Positions 1 through 6,402 of a stretch of DNA of 20,865 nucleotides are shown here, piece by piece. Origin of the DNA: an uncultured Candidatus Saccharibacteria bacterium. GTDB taxonomy: Bacteria; Patescibacteriota; Saccharimonadia; Saccharimonadales; Saccharimonadaceae. The notes below the pieces were generated by a model. The model ran no database searches, had not been told where the DNA came from, and saw nothing but the letters and a program-made list of their open reading frames with translations. Positions within the stretch are counted from its first letter, which is position 1. Every line of letters begins with the position of its first letter. The stretch covers positions 1-20,865 of the forward strand of contig CALISG010000017.1 in the NCBI GenBank assembly GCA_938042065.1. Direction: 5' to 3'. The position numbers were made by a program, and so were the translations under genes.

Positions 1-414
1 CTGGCCAAGGTGCAATTGACCGACAAAGCCAAAAGCTACGTCGAGCAGCTCTCGGGCGGGCAAAAGCAGCGCTTCGCCATCGCTTCGACGCTGGTTAATA
101 ACCCGACGGTGTTGTTCCTCGACGAGCCGACCACTGGCCTTGATCCGCAGGCGCGCCGCAATCTCTGGGATTTGATCAAAGAGATTCGCGATGAGGGTAT
201 TACCATCGTGCTGACAACGCATTATATGGACGAGGCTGAACTGCTGTGCGACCGCTTGGCGATTATGGATAATGGTAAAATCATCACCATTGATACGCCG
301 CACAATCTGATCCAGCAACTACTGGCGCGCGGCTTCAAGAAAAAGCAAGTTGTCGAGCAGGCCAATTTGGAGGACGTATTTATTGACTTAACAGGAAAGG
401 CAATTCGGGATTAG
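1..414 (+). CDS. ABC transporter ATP-binding protein, C-terminal part (ABC-2 export type)
   Basis: This is the 3' part of a nucleotide-binding subunit. The frame is open at the first base of the window, so the start and the Walker A motif lie outside it. Visible motifs are the ABC signature LSGGQKQR (codons from base 49), Walker B with catalytic glutamate in VLFLDEPTTGLD (from about base 109), and the H-loop histidine in LTTHYMDEAE. The D-loop and TTGLDP pattern is typical of ATPases that power ABC-2 drug, polyketide or lipid exporters (DrrA/CcmA type). The ABC-2 permease gene begins one base after the stop codon, so the two form an exporter and are surely co-transcribed. The substrate cannot be read from the sequence. 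A GTG at base 10 is not the start, because coding sequence continues upstream of it. Confidence 0.93.
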   Translation: MAKVQLTDKAKSYVEQLSGGQKQRFAIASTLVNNPTVLFLDEPTTGLDPQARRNLWDLIKEIRDEGITIVLTTHYMDEAELLCDRLAIMDNGKIITIDTPHNLIQQLLARGFKKKQVVEQANLEDVFIDLTGKAIRD

Positions 415-415
415 T

Positions 416-1534
416 ATGAAAAAATATTGGACTGGTGTATTCGGGCAAGTACGGGCCCAGCAAAAACGTTTCATCCGCGATAAAATGTCGCTGTTCTTTA
501 CCTTCCTGTTTCCACTCATCTTCTTGTTAGTATTTGGTTCGATTTTTAATAATCAATCGACCAGCTTTGACATCGCGATTATCAATAATTCGCAGACGGA
601 ATTTGCCAAAGGCTTCGTTAAAGGCGCCAAAGATAACGCCAAAGACTCAATTCTTAAAATTAAAGACGTCAAGGATATGGACGAGGCTCGTGAGAAGCTG
701 AAGCGTTCAGAACTGAACGGCATCATTGAACTGCCGAGCGATTTTGGTAAAGTGAAGGGTGAGGGCAAAGATGCTCGCCCGACTGGCACAATCAACGTGC
801 TGTACGCCAAAGGTTCCGAACAAACCGGCAGTGCCTTGACAGCGGTGATGAACCAAATTGCTGATGAAATAAACAAACGTATGGGCCAGCCGGAAGCGCC
901 GCTCAAGGCTGCCGGTAAAGCTGTCGGCGACGAGCAGCTGAAATCGTTTGACTATACATTTACAGGACTGCTGGCATTTAGTTTAATGAGCATGGGTATC
1001 TTTGGTCTGGCTAACCAAATGCCGGCCGAAAAACAGCGCGGCTCCTATCGCCGACTGCGCGCGGCGCCGTTTACCTCGGGTCAGCTAATCATCTCCATGG
1101 CGATTCACTATATTATAATCTCGCTACTCAGCCTGACGATGATGGTTGTTGTCGGCATGCTGCTGTTCCATTTCAATATGCGCGGTGATTGGCTGCTGTT
1201 CTCATTGATGTCGGTGATTTCGGCGATGATGATGGTGGGCTTAGGATTATTAATCGGCGGTTGGGCGAAGAACGAAAATCAATCAGCTCCTCTGTCTAAT
1301 TTGATTTCTTTCCCAATGATGTTTCTGTCTGGAGCATTCTTTCCGGCATTCCTCTTTCCAGAATGGTTGCGCGGCGTAACGCAATTTATCCCAATGACGC
1401 CGGTTGTGGATGGTTTCCGTCTGATTATGACCGAGCAGGCTAGCCTCATCGAAGTCTTGCCGCAAATCGGCGCCGTCGCCGCCTGGACTCTCGTTATCTA
1501 CATCGCGGCGATTAAGCTGTTTAGGTGGGAATAG
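416..1534 (+). CDS. ABC-2 type transporter permease
   Basis: A 372-residue membrane subunit partnering the ATPase just upstream (1-nt gap). The first membrane segment is at about residues 25-45. A hydrophilic extracytoplasmic region of about 130 residues follows (roughly 48-180), and then five hydrophobic segments between about 183 and the C-terminus. This layout, together with the conserved stretch around PAEKQRGSYRRLRAAPF after the second helix and a sequence like LSGAFFPAFLFPEWL near the end, is characteristic of the ABC2_membrane/YhgE-like permease family. Such exporters move drugs, antibiotics or lipid-linked compounds out of the cell. The ATG is preceded by a weak GGGA and probably relies on translational coupling to the ATPase. 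The substrate is unknown. Confidence 0.92.
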   Translation: MKKYWTGVFGQVRAQQKRFIRDKMSLFFTFLFPLIFLLVFGSIFNNQSTSFDIAIINNSQTEFAKGFVKGAKDNAKDSILKIKDVKDMDEAREKLKRSELNGIIELPSDFGKVKGEGKDARPTGTINVLYAKGSEQTGSALTAVMNQIADEINKRMGQPEAPLKAAGKAVGDEQLKSFDYTFTGLLAFSLMSMGIFGLANQMPAEKQRGSYRRLRAAPFTSGQLIISMAIHYIIISLLSLTMMVVVGMLLFHFNMRGDWLLFSLMSVISAMMMVGLGLLIGGWAKNENQSAPLSNLISFPMMFLSGAFFPAFLFPEWLRGVTQFIPMTPVVDGFRLIMTEQASLIEVLPQIGAVAAWTLVIYIAAIKLFRWE

Positions 1535-1545
1535 TTCTTTCAATG

Positions 1546-1653
1546 AAAATAGCCCGCCGAACGAGCTCAAGCTGAATGCGGATCCTTCAATTCGAGAAAC
1601 GAGTAATTGTCTCAATCAGATTGAACGCATTCGGCGAGCTATTTTCGGCGGGC
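1546..1653 (-). terminator. Long imperfect hairpin, probable terminator of the 72-residue minus-strand gene
   Basis: Bases 1546-1561 (aaaatagcccgccgaa) are complementary to 1630-1645 (ttcggcgagctatttt). Read as minus-strand RNA this is a 16-bp stem with one G-U pair, ending in U-rich sequence. In plus-strand RNA the same pair is a C-A mismatch, so the minus reading is favoured. The arm 1552-1561 can alternatively pair perfectly with 1644-1653. A nested stem joins 1574-1580 (gaatgcg) and 1626-1632 (cgcattc), so several folds compete. The element lies between convergent genes, and bidirectional termination is possible. The roughly 68-nt loop is unusual for a simple terminator, so a small structured RNA is an alternative. 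Confidence 0.55.
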
Positions 1654-1667
1654 GAGCCCTTTAATTC

Positions 1668-1886
1668 TCAGTCTCTGGGCGTCACCTTAATGGTGTCGCT
1701 ATAGAGGAGCCTGAAAGCGACGCGGAGCAGGATGGCCTGCCAGAAGCTCAGCTCTGGCATCCAGGTGGCGCCTGCCCCGCGGAGAAGCGCGGCGAGGAAC
1801 ACGATGGCGACGGCGGCGATCGCCAGGTTGACCAGCCAGATGACGATGGCAATTGCGGTCACCATTCTAGAAGACTTTCTGTACAT
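1668..1886 (-). CDS. Small GC-rich membrane protein, 72 residues, unknown function
   Basis: I do not recognise a family. The protein has a basic N-terminus, a strong hydrophobic helix at about residues 10-36, and a second amphipathic or hydrophobic stretch at about 48-62. It is believed real for two reasons. The ATG at 1886 has an excellent Shine-Dalgarno sequence (AAGGAG, 6-nt spacing), and a near-consensus sigma-70 type promoter lies upstream on the same strand. The leader of about 78 nt is highly structured. Codon use is conspicuously GC-rich (GCC, CTC, ATC, GTC) and base composition is visibly higher in GC than the flanking genes, which suggests a different origin or strong expression. 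It could be a small stress or regulatory membrane peptide, a toxin-like peptide or a bacteriocin-like product. None of these is proven. Confidence 0.7.
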   Translation of the reverse strand: MYRKSSRMVTAIAIVIWLVNLAIAAVAIVFLAALLRGAGATWMPELSFWQAILLRVAFRLLYSDTIKVTPRD

Positions 1887-1964
1887 GACTCTCTCCTTTC
1901 ACGAGAGAAGCTGCTCAAAGCTAAAGGGCGACTTCTGCCCTTTATCCGAAACTTTGAGCAAAAG
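1887..1964 (-). promoter_or_regulatory. Structured 5' leader with SD-sequestering hairpin
   Basis: In minus-strand RNA an 8-bp outer stem (1952-1959 with 1913-1920, gctcaaag/ctttgagc) encloses a perfect 7-bp inner hairpin (1937-1943 with 1923-1929, aaagggc/gcccttt, 7-nt loop). A second hairpin follows (1903-1908 with 1890-1895, tctctc/gagaga, 7-nt loop gtgaaag), and its loop and 3' arm contain the Shine-Dalgarno sequence of the small membrane-protein gene. Pairing would limit ribosome access. This arrangement suits an RNA thermometer, riboswitch or protein-binding leader, but no known riboswitch class is recognised. Confidence 0.55.
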
Positions 1965-1970
1965 CTAATA

Positions 1971-1999
1971 TATATATCACTAATGGAATAAAATGTCAA
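1971..1999 (-). promoter_or_regulatory. Sigma-70 type promoter for the 72-residue gene
   Basis: On the minus strand a perfect -35 TTGACA (1999-1994) is followed, after exactly 17 nt, by -10 TATATA (1976-1971). Transcription would begin near 1964, just before the structured leader. This is the best consensus match of any promoter in the window. Confidence 0.75.
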
Positions 2000-2052
2000 T
2001 GAATTTTAGGCAAAAATGTGGCATTATATGTTCTTACGGTGTTTAATTCGAA

Positions 2053-2069
2053 AGATAAATTAATTATCT
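2053..2069. repeat. 17-bp inverted repeat in the divergent intergenic region
   Basis: AGATAA-ATTAA-TTATCT, with perfect 6-bp arms, lies between the minus promoter (1971-1999) and the -10 box of the MazG gene (2111-2116). It could be an operator. The region is AT-rich, so chance is possible. Nothing else is recognised in the gap at about 2000-2110. Confidence 0.3.
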
Positions 2070-2110
2070 ATTGTTAAATACGTCTATCTCCGTCGTTAAG
2101 AGTACTGTAG

Positions 2111-2116
2111 TATAAT
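2111..2116 (+). promoter_or_regulatory. -10 box for the MazG-like/thioredoxin operon
   Basis: A perfect TATAAT at 2111-2116. The expected transcription start is about 2123. An ATG at 2115 overlaps the hexamer and therefore cannot be the translation start. No convincing -35 is seen 16-18 nt upstream. Confidence 0.6.
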
Positions 2117-2153
2117 GAAATTATATAGTGAAGCTACACCAGAAGGGGGAATT

Positions 2154-2525
2154 ATGACATTTGAAGAAGTGCAAGGACTAGTGATGGATCATATTCGCGC
2201 GCGGAAGTGGGATAAGACGAATGATTCGCGCGGTTTGGCGATATCGTTGTCGCTGGAAGCTAATGAATTATTAGAATATTTCCAGTGGGGCGACAAGCAT
2301 ATCGGCACCAAAGACGACATGGCGAGCGAACTGGCCGATATCATTATTTATGCTATTCAATTTGCTGCGCGCTTTGATATCAATATCCCCGAAGCGGTTG
2401 CTGCAAAAATTGCCAAGCAGGCTGAAAAATACCCAGTCGAGATTTTTGAGATTGAAGATGAAGCCGAGCAAAATCGCTGCTGGCTGGAAGCTAAGAAAAA
2501 TTATAAGAAGGATACGACGTTATGA
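2154..2525 (+). CDS. MazG-like nucleotide pyrophosphohydrolase
   Basis: A 123-residue all-alpha NTP-PPase of the MazG/dCTPase-like fold, which hydrolyses (d)NTPs to monophosphate and pyrophosphate, usually as nucleotide-pool housecleaning. The metal-binding signature is intact: E35-x2-E38 in LEANELLEYFQW and E59-x2-D62 in ELADIIIY. The C-terminal KIAKQAEKYPVE stretch is typical of the YvdC/RS21-C6-like group. The length fits single-domain members. The start at 2154 is chosen because GGGGGA lies just upstream and because the earlier in-frame ATG at 2115 is inside the -10 box. The gene overlaps the following thioredoxin-like gene by ATGA, so the two are co-translated. The substrate base is unknown. 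Confidence 0.88.
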   Translation: MTFEEVQGLVMDHIRARKWDKTNDSRGLAISLSLEANELLEYFQWGDKHIGTKDDMASELADIIIYAIQFAARFDINIPEAVAAKIAKQAEKYPVEIFEIEDEAEQNRCWLEAKKNYKKDTTL

Positions 2526-3136
2526 AAAAGAGGGTTGGTATGAACAAAAAAACCATTGCGATTATTTCCGTCATAATCATCTTGTGCAGCGCTACGGCTG
2601 GATTGTGGTATAACTACCGGCGCACTGCCGAGCAGCCGAAAAATCCGTCTACCAACGTGTCCGATGCCGCCAAATTCAAGTCAGAATATCCGCGAGTGGC
2701 GGCGAATAATCGCTTCGTTTATGCCAGCGATAAAGAAGTCCTCGATATTTTTGATAACGGCAGCGGCGTAGTTTTTTTGGGCTTTCCGCAGTGTCCGTGG
2801 TGCCAGCATTTGAGCGAACACGTTGACCGGGCAGCTCGGGCTGAAGGTATTGATAAAATATACTATTTGAATATTCGCGATGCCCGCGCTAGCAACAACG
2901 AAGTTTACCAAAAATTGGTCAAGAAACTAGAGCCGTATTTGGACAAAGATGACAACGGCAAGCCGCGGATATTTGTACCAGACGTATCGATTGTCAAGAA
3001 CGGCAAGATTATCGGCCGTTACAAAGAAGAATCGACTGGCGACGATAACATCACGCCAGATAAATACTGGACAAGCGAAAGGATTGAACGAACATCGTCG
3101 CAGCTACGCGGATTTATGCGGCAGCTGAAAGGTTAA
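2522..3136 (+). CDS. Membrane-anchored thioredoxin-like protein with CPWC motif
   Basis: A 204-residue protein with an uncleaved signal-anchor helix (about residues 10-30), a short linker, then a thioredoxin fold. The redox motif is C91-P-W-C94 in FLGFPQCPWCQHL, and the probable cis-proline is in IFVPDVSIVKNGK. The catalytic domain would face outside the membrane. The CPWC motif and layout resemble the thioredoxin-like/TrbC-TraF-like and bacteriocin-accessory (Bta) groups. The role is probably thiol-disulfide exchange in exported proteins. The start at 2522 overlaps the MazG stop (ATGA). An ATG at 2540 with AGAGGG nearby is an equally good alternative. Its 3' end overlaps the convergent VanZ gene by 4 bp, and a second thiol-redox protein lies in that operon. 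Confidence 0.85.
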   Translation: MKKRVGMNKKTIAIISVIIILCSATAGLWYNYRRTAEQPKNPSTNVSDAAKFKSEYPRVAANNRFVYASDKEVLDIFDNGSGVVFLGFPQCPWCQHLSEHVDRAARAEGIDKIYYLNIRDARASNNEVYQKLVKKLEPYLDKDDNGKPRIFVPDVSIVKNGKIIGRYKEESTGDDNITPDKYWTSERIERTSSQLRGFMRQLKG

Positions 3137-4017
3137 TTTTCTGGGTTAGCGTCGTCTTTTGGCTGTTGTTTATCGTTTTTGCGTCGGCGTTTCGGTTCGA
3201 TGCCGACCAGATAACTACCAATCGTCCAGCCTTTGGCAATCCTTGGTATGATAAACAACTGAATAATAATCCAGACCCCTAGCTCCGTAAGATAGAATCT
3301 ACCAGGTTGTATGGTGTCTATGAAAAACGGATAAACTAGCGACCGGGTAACCACTGAGGCGAAGATAATAAGGGCTATATTGATGCAGCTAGCTAAGAAT
3401 TTATTGCGGCGATTGGGCGCGGCGTAATTTTCGTCGCTGAGTTTGATGCTGGGAACTTTATAACCGATTAGCCATGTCAACATAAATCCGAGCAAGCAGC
3501 CAAAGGTATTGGTTATTAAATCATTAACATCAAACAGCCGATAGCTGCAAGGATATAAACCGAACACGCCAGTTAGCTGCGTCACTTCTATTAGCATCGA
3601 TAAAAGAAAGCCGCTTAGCAGCGCAAATTTCCAATGCTTGTGAAAATATGCTTTCATAAAAATGCCCAGCGGCACAAAGAAAACGATATTCATGACTAAT
3701 TGCAGCGTGATATATAGAGTATCTTTGTTAGGCTGAACAACGTAGTTAACCCAGTTGAAGGGGATAAGTTGCGGCTGGATGTGATGTGTTTGGCAAAAGG
3801 TAATCGGGTCTTTTGGTACTGGCGACAGCGTAAAAAAGATTAGCCCTGTGAAATAGAGAATTGAGCCGTAGGAAAAGAATACATACGACCACGTTACGCG
3901 CCGGCGCATGATCAGCCGCGAAATGATGAATGGTATGGTCAAGAGGATGCATAAAAAAGGCCAGAAACTTAAAGATCCGATCAGCGGCGCTGAAAACGAA
4001 TTGAGAAATTTTAGCAT
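3133..4017 (-). CDS. VanZ family membrane protein with RDD-like C-terminus
   Basis: A 294-residue polytopic membrane protein. The N-terminal 200 residues match the VanZ-like layout: helices at about 12-35, 42-63, 102-122, 128-147 and 168-188, with the family pattern around NIVFFVPLGIF, LLSMLIEVTQL and DVNDLITNTFGCLLGF. Residues of about 205-275 carry two further helices ending in GWTIGSYLVGIEP, which resembles the C-terminal motif of RDD-domain proteins. The tail is basic and disordered. VanZ proteins are linked to glycopeptide tolerance and envelope processes, but their biochemistry is uncertain. It is the last gene of a three-gene operon. Its ATG overlaps the stop of the DsbA-like gene (TAATG), with no good Shine-Dalgarno, so reinitiation is likely. 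Confidence 0.85.
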   Translation of the reverse strand: MLKFLNSFSAPLIGSLSFWPFLCILLTIPFIISRLIMRRRVTWSYVFFSYGSILYFTGLIFFTLSPVPKDPITFCQTHHIQPQLIPFNWVNYVVQPNKDTLYITLQLVMNIVFFVPLGIFMKAYFHKHWKFALLSGFLLSMLIEVTQLTGVFGLYPCSYRLFDVNDLITNTFGCLLGFMLTWLIGYKVPSIKLSDENYAAPNRRNKFLASCINIALIIFASVVTRSLVYPFFIDTIQPGRFYLTELGVWIIIQLFIIPRIAKGWTIGSYLVGIEPKRRRKNDKQQPKDDANPEN

Positions 4018-4733
4018 TAATTAACGCCGCCAGCCTTCAAGATCGCCTTTAGCCCGCTCTCGCCGCCGGCAAAGCCGCTGGTCTGGTAGTCGTTAATTAC
4101 CATGTATGGCAAGCCGTTCACGCCAAGCGATAGGGCTTTTTGCGTGTTGTCGTTAATTTCTTGTTGGTGGGAGTTGCCTTTCATGCAGTCGGCGAACTTG
4201 GCGGTGTCCAGGCCAGCGTTCTTGGCAGACGTTTCGAAGTAGCTGAGCGGTAGCAACGGGATTTCTTTTGGTACAGCGACGTTTTTGACGCCGATACCTT
4301 TGTCGAAGTAGTCGGTTTTGATGCGCGGCACGATGTCGTGAGTGTACTGCCAATATTTGTCCTGGTCGGCGGCGCAGAAGGCGGCTTTAGCGCCTTGTTC
4401 GGTGTTTGGTACTTTATCTTTCAGCAAGGTGACGATTCGGTGTTCGTAGCGCAATTTGCCGGATTTGATGTAGTCGTTTTTGAAAGAATCGTTGCTGGTA
4501 GCGTCTTCGACTTGGGCGCAGAACGAGCAGAAGTAATCGGTGTAATCGATAAACACATTTTTCGCATCTGCCGAGCCTTGCGACATATGTTCGTTCCATG
4601 GTTTACCATTTCCGATATGCTGGTTCGGTGGCCGATTGACAATACCGTAGATAAATAAAGCGACGATGCCGATGACGATGATTGATAAAACAATCCAAAT
4701 TGGGGCAATGCCGCGTTCTTGTTGATGACTCAT
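4017..4733 (-). CDS. Membrane-anchored DsbA/BdbD-like thiol-disulfide oxidoreductase
   Basis: A 238-residue protein with one N-terminal membrane anchor (about residues 11-33) and a DsbA-type thioredoxin fold outside the membrane. The active site is C69-S-F-C72, in DYTDYFCSFCAQVED. An inserted helical domain follows, with one cysteine in FCAADQDKYW. The cis-proline loop is VNGLPYMVIN. This matches the thioredoxin_4/DsbA family common in Gram-positive and CPR bacteria, which oxidises or isomerises cysteines of exported proteins. Translation starts at 4733 with AGGAGG about 7 nt upstream, and the ATG overlaps the end of the upstream CxxC membrane-protein gene. The operon partner is a candidate re-oxidase. 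Confidence 0.9.
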   Translation of the reverse strand: MSHQQERGIAPIWIVLSIIVIGIVALFIYGIVNRPPNQHIGNGKPWNEHMSQGSADAKNVFIDYTDYFCSFCAQVEDATSNDSFKNDYIKSGKLRYEHRIVTLLKDKVPNTEQGAKAAFCAADQDKYWQYTHDIVPRIKTDYFDKGIGVKNVAVPKEIPLLPLSYFETSAKNAGLDTAKFADCMKGNSHQQEINDNTQKALSLGVNGLPYMVINDYQTSGFAGGESGLKAILKAGGVN

Positions 4734-5332
4734 GATTTTTCCTCCTGTTTGGCTAATTGTGCATAAACGAATGCGATTTGTCCAGATTTGTAAAGCGACG
4801 CTAGGCTAAGTATAAGCGCTAAGATGAGTACGATAGTACCAGCGACATTGGCGGCGGTAGCAGCTGCTGCGCCCGAGAAAAACAGAGTAACAATCGGCAA
4901 GATTAGCGAGGTGCCGCACGGTACACAGCCGAGGCCGATAGCAGCAGCGATTGAGGCGATACTGCTGACGCTGAGTTGGCGGGCTACGTCTTGTTCGTTG
5001 CGTTTATTTCGTCGTGCTGTAAATATTACAACTGAAAGCGATAAGCCTTGCAGAATAGAGACGATTAGCAGCAGCGCGCCGTTTGGCGTGGTGAAACCTT
5101 GCTTGAATAGCTCGGCGAGCATGTTACCAGCAACAGCGAGTTTATCGACAATTGATAGCCGCGACAAAAACAACGGTCCATAAAAATTGCCGTTAATCGC
5201 AAAGAAAATAACAATGGCGAATAACAAAGAAAAACCCGCCGCCAGCACGCCGTAGCGCGGCAGTTTCAATAGCGCGCCGATACCAGCAGCGGCAGTTTTG
5301 ACAGTTTCTTTTTGCTGTCGGATACGCTCCAT
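4730..5332 (-). CDS. Polytopic membrane protein with intramembrane CVPC motif, candidate redox partner of the DsbA-like protein
   Basis: I do not recognise a named family. The 200-residue protein has about four or five hydrophobic segments: 28-47, 83-105, 123-134 running into 140-155, and 160-180. A CxxC pair, C136-V-P-C139 in GLGCVPCGTSLILP, sits at the start of a helix. The proline-glycine-rich CxxC at a helix start resembles CcdA/DsbD-type electron-transfer proteins. It is first in the operon with a DsbA-like gene (ATGA overlap), so a DsbB- or CcdA-like role is a reasonable inference. The start at 5332 has no Shine-Dalgarno sequence, and the -10 box ends 9 nt before it, so the mRNA is probably nearly leaderless. 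The next Met is residue 71, which makes an alternative start unlikely. Confidence 0.82.
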   Translation of the reverse strand: MERIRQQKETVKTAAAGIGALLKLPRYGVLAAGFSLLFAIVIFFAINGNFYGPLFLSRLSIVDKLAVAGNMLAELFKQGFTTPNGALLLIVSILQGLSLSVVIFTARRNKRNEQDVARQLSVSSIASIAAAIGLGCVPCGTSLILPIVTLFFSGAAAATAANVAGTIVLILALILSLASLYKSGQIAFVYAQLAKQEEKS

Positions 5333-5341
5333 ATGATTCTT

Positions 5342-5347
5342 ATTATA
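5342..5347 (-). promoter_or_regulatory. -10 box of the thiol/VanZ operon (near-leaderless)
   Basis: A perfect TATAAT on the minus strand (5347-5342), ending 9 nt before the ATG at 5332. The predicted leader is 0-3 nt. No clear -35 is seen. Confidence 0.6.
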
Positions 5348-5386
5348 CGCTAAAATTTGGAGAATTGGATTGAGTCGGCTTTAATG

Positions 5387-5420
5387 TTGAGATGTGAAAT
5401 GGTATTATTGTATATATAAA
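5387..5420 (+). promoter_or_regulatory. Promoter of the restriction-modification operon
   Basis: -35 TTGAGA (5387-5392) is followed after 18 nt by TATATA (5411-5416), with an overlapping TATAAA at 5415-5420. The start is predicted at about 5423-5427, leaving a short leader with GGAGG before the methylase ATG at 5439. It overlaps the upstream area of the divergent thiol operon promoter, so the two may interfere. Confidence 0.6.
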
Positions 5421-5438
5421 ACTGTGATTGGAGGGGTT

Positions 5439-6398
5439 ATGGAAACGGGTGGCTTGACAGTGAAAAGCATTGCTAGTGCTCTTGATATAAATTTGATTTA
5501 TGCTCGTCGTTTGTTTCAGCTATCACAAAAAAATAGTACCATTGACGATATTAGGAAAATTGTTGAAGATAAGCCAAAGCCGTTTGTAAAATGGGTCGGA
5601 GGTAAGCGGCAGCTGCTTAAACAATTCCGTGAATTAAATCTATATCCGCCCGAGTGTTTTAACCCAGAATCAAATACATATTTTGAGCCGTTTGTTGGTG
5701 GCGGTGCAGTATTTTTTGATCTATTGCCAAAACATGCAGAATTATCAGATACTAACAGAGAATTGGTAATAACTTACAATGTCATAAAAGACAACATTGA
5801 TGGTTTAATCAAGTCGCTAAAAAAACATATCTATAACAAAGAATATTACCTAAGAGTTCGCGCTCAAGATATTAATGAATTATCCGATATAGAGATAGCG
5901 TCGCGTTTTATTTTTCTTAATCGAACTGGTTTTAATGGTATGTACCGAGTAAATAAGAGCGGTCAGTTTAATGTTCCATTTGGTCGATATAAAAATCCGC
6001 TTATTTGTGATGAGAATAATTTGCGTAAAGCCTCAGAAGCTCTGCAGGAAATTACTATTACTCATCGAGATTATAAAGATGTTCTAAAATTAGCGAAGAT
6101 TGGCGATTTTATTTACTTTGATCCTCCGTATTACCCGCTTAATCCAACATCTTCGTTTACCGCCTATACTGCTAAGGGTTTTTTCGAGAAGGAGCAAATA
6201 GAACTTCGCAACACCTTTGTTAAACTGCACGAACGCGGATGTTTTGTTATGCTCTCAAATTCGGACACGCCATTTATTAATGAATTGTATTCTGGATTAG
6301 AGGGGGTTAGTATAAACAAGATAATTGCTGGACGTGCTATAAATTCAAAAGGATCAAAACGCGGTAAAATAAATGAGGTATTAGTAACAAATTACTAG
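5439..6398 (+). CDS. DNA adenine methylase, Dam/DpnM (class alpha) type, with N-terminal HTH-like extension
   Basis: A 319-residue SAM-dependent N6-adenine methyltransferase. The motifs run in class-alpha order: motif X FVKWVGGKRQ (residues 49-58), motif I FEPFVGGGA (82-90), a target-recognition region with FLNRTGFNGMYRVN and FNVPFGRY, and motif IV D228-P-P-Y231. These are typical of Dam and the DpnII/MboI systems, which methylate GATC. That target is inferred from family and neighbour. The first 45 residues (LTVKSIASALDIN...ARRLFQ) look like a helix-turn-helix and are not part of the usual core. The start at 5439 is chosen for GGAGG upstream. An ATG at 5394 would lie ahead of or inside the promoter. 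It protects DNA from the endonuclease encoded 4 nt downstream. Confidence 0.92.
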   Translation: METGGLTVKSIASALDINLIYARRLFQLSQKNSTIDDIRKIVEDKPKPFVKWVGGKRQLLKQFRELNLYPPECFNPESNTYFEPFVGGGAVFFDLLPKHAELSDTNRELVITYNVIKDNIDGLIKSLKKHIYNKEYYLRVRAQDINELSDIEIASRFIFLNRTGFNGMYRVNKSGQFNVPFGRYKNPLICDENNLRKASEALQEITITHRDYKDVLKLAKIGDFIYFDPPYYPLNPTSSFTAYTAKGFFEKEQIELRNTFVKLHERGCFVMLSNSDTPFINELYSGLEGVSINKIIAGRAINSKGSKRGKINEVLVTNY

Positions 6399-6402
6399 GA
6401 TT

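Noticed and set aside
1546..1653. Miniature inverted-repeat mobile element or 6S RNA
   Set aside because: No target-site duplication or second copy in the window, and the fold lacks a clear central open bubble of 6S type. A terminator or local RNA structure explains it more simply.
1732..1968. 78-codon plus-strand frame opposite the small GC-rich gene
   Set aside because: No Shine-Dalgarno or promoter for this strand, and it runs through the minus-strand leader hairpins and promoter-proximal region. The minus-strand gene has promoter and ribosome binding site.
2115..2153. Upstream ATG as the start of the MazG-like protein
   Set aside because: The ATG overlaps the TATAAT -10 hexamer, so it would not be in the mRNA. 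The ATG at 2154 has GGGGGA and starts where the family domain starts.
5394..5438. ATG 5394 as the start of the Dam-type methylase
   Set aside because: It lies between the -35 and -10 elements of the predicted promoter. ATG 5439 has GGAGG upstream.
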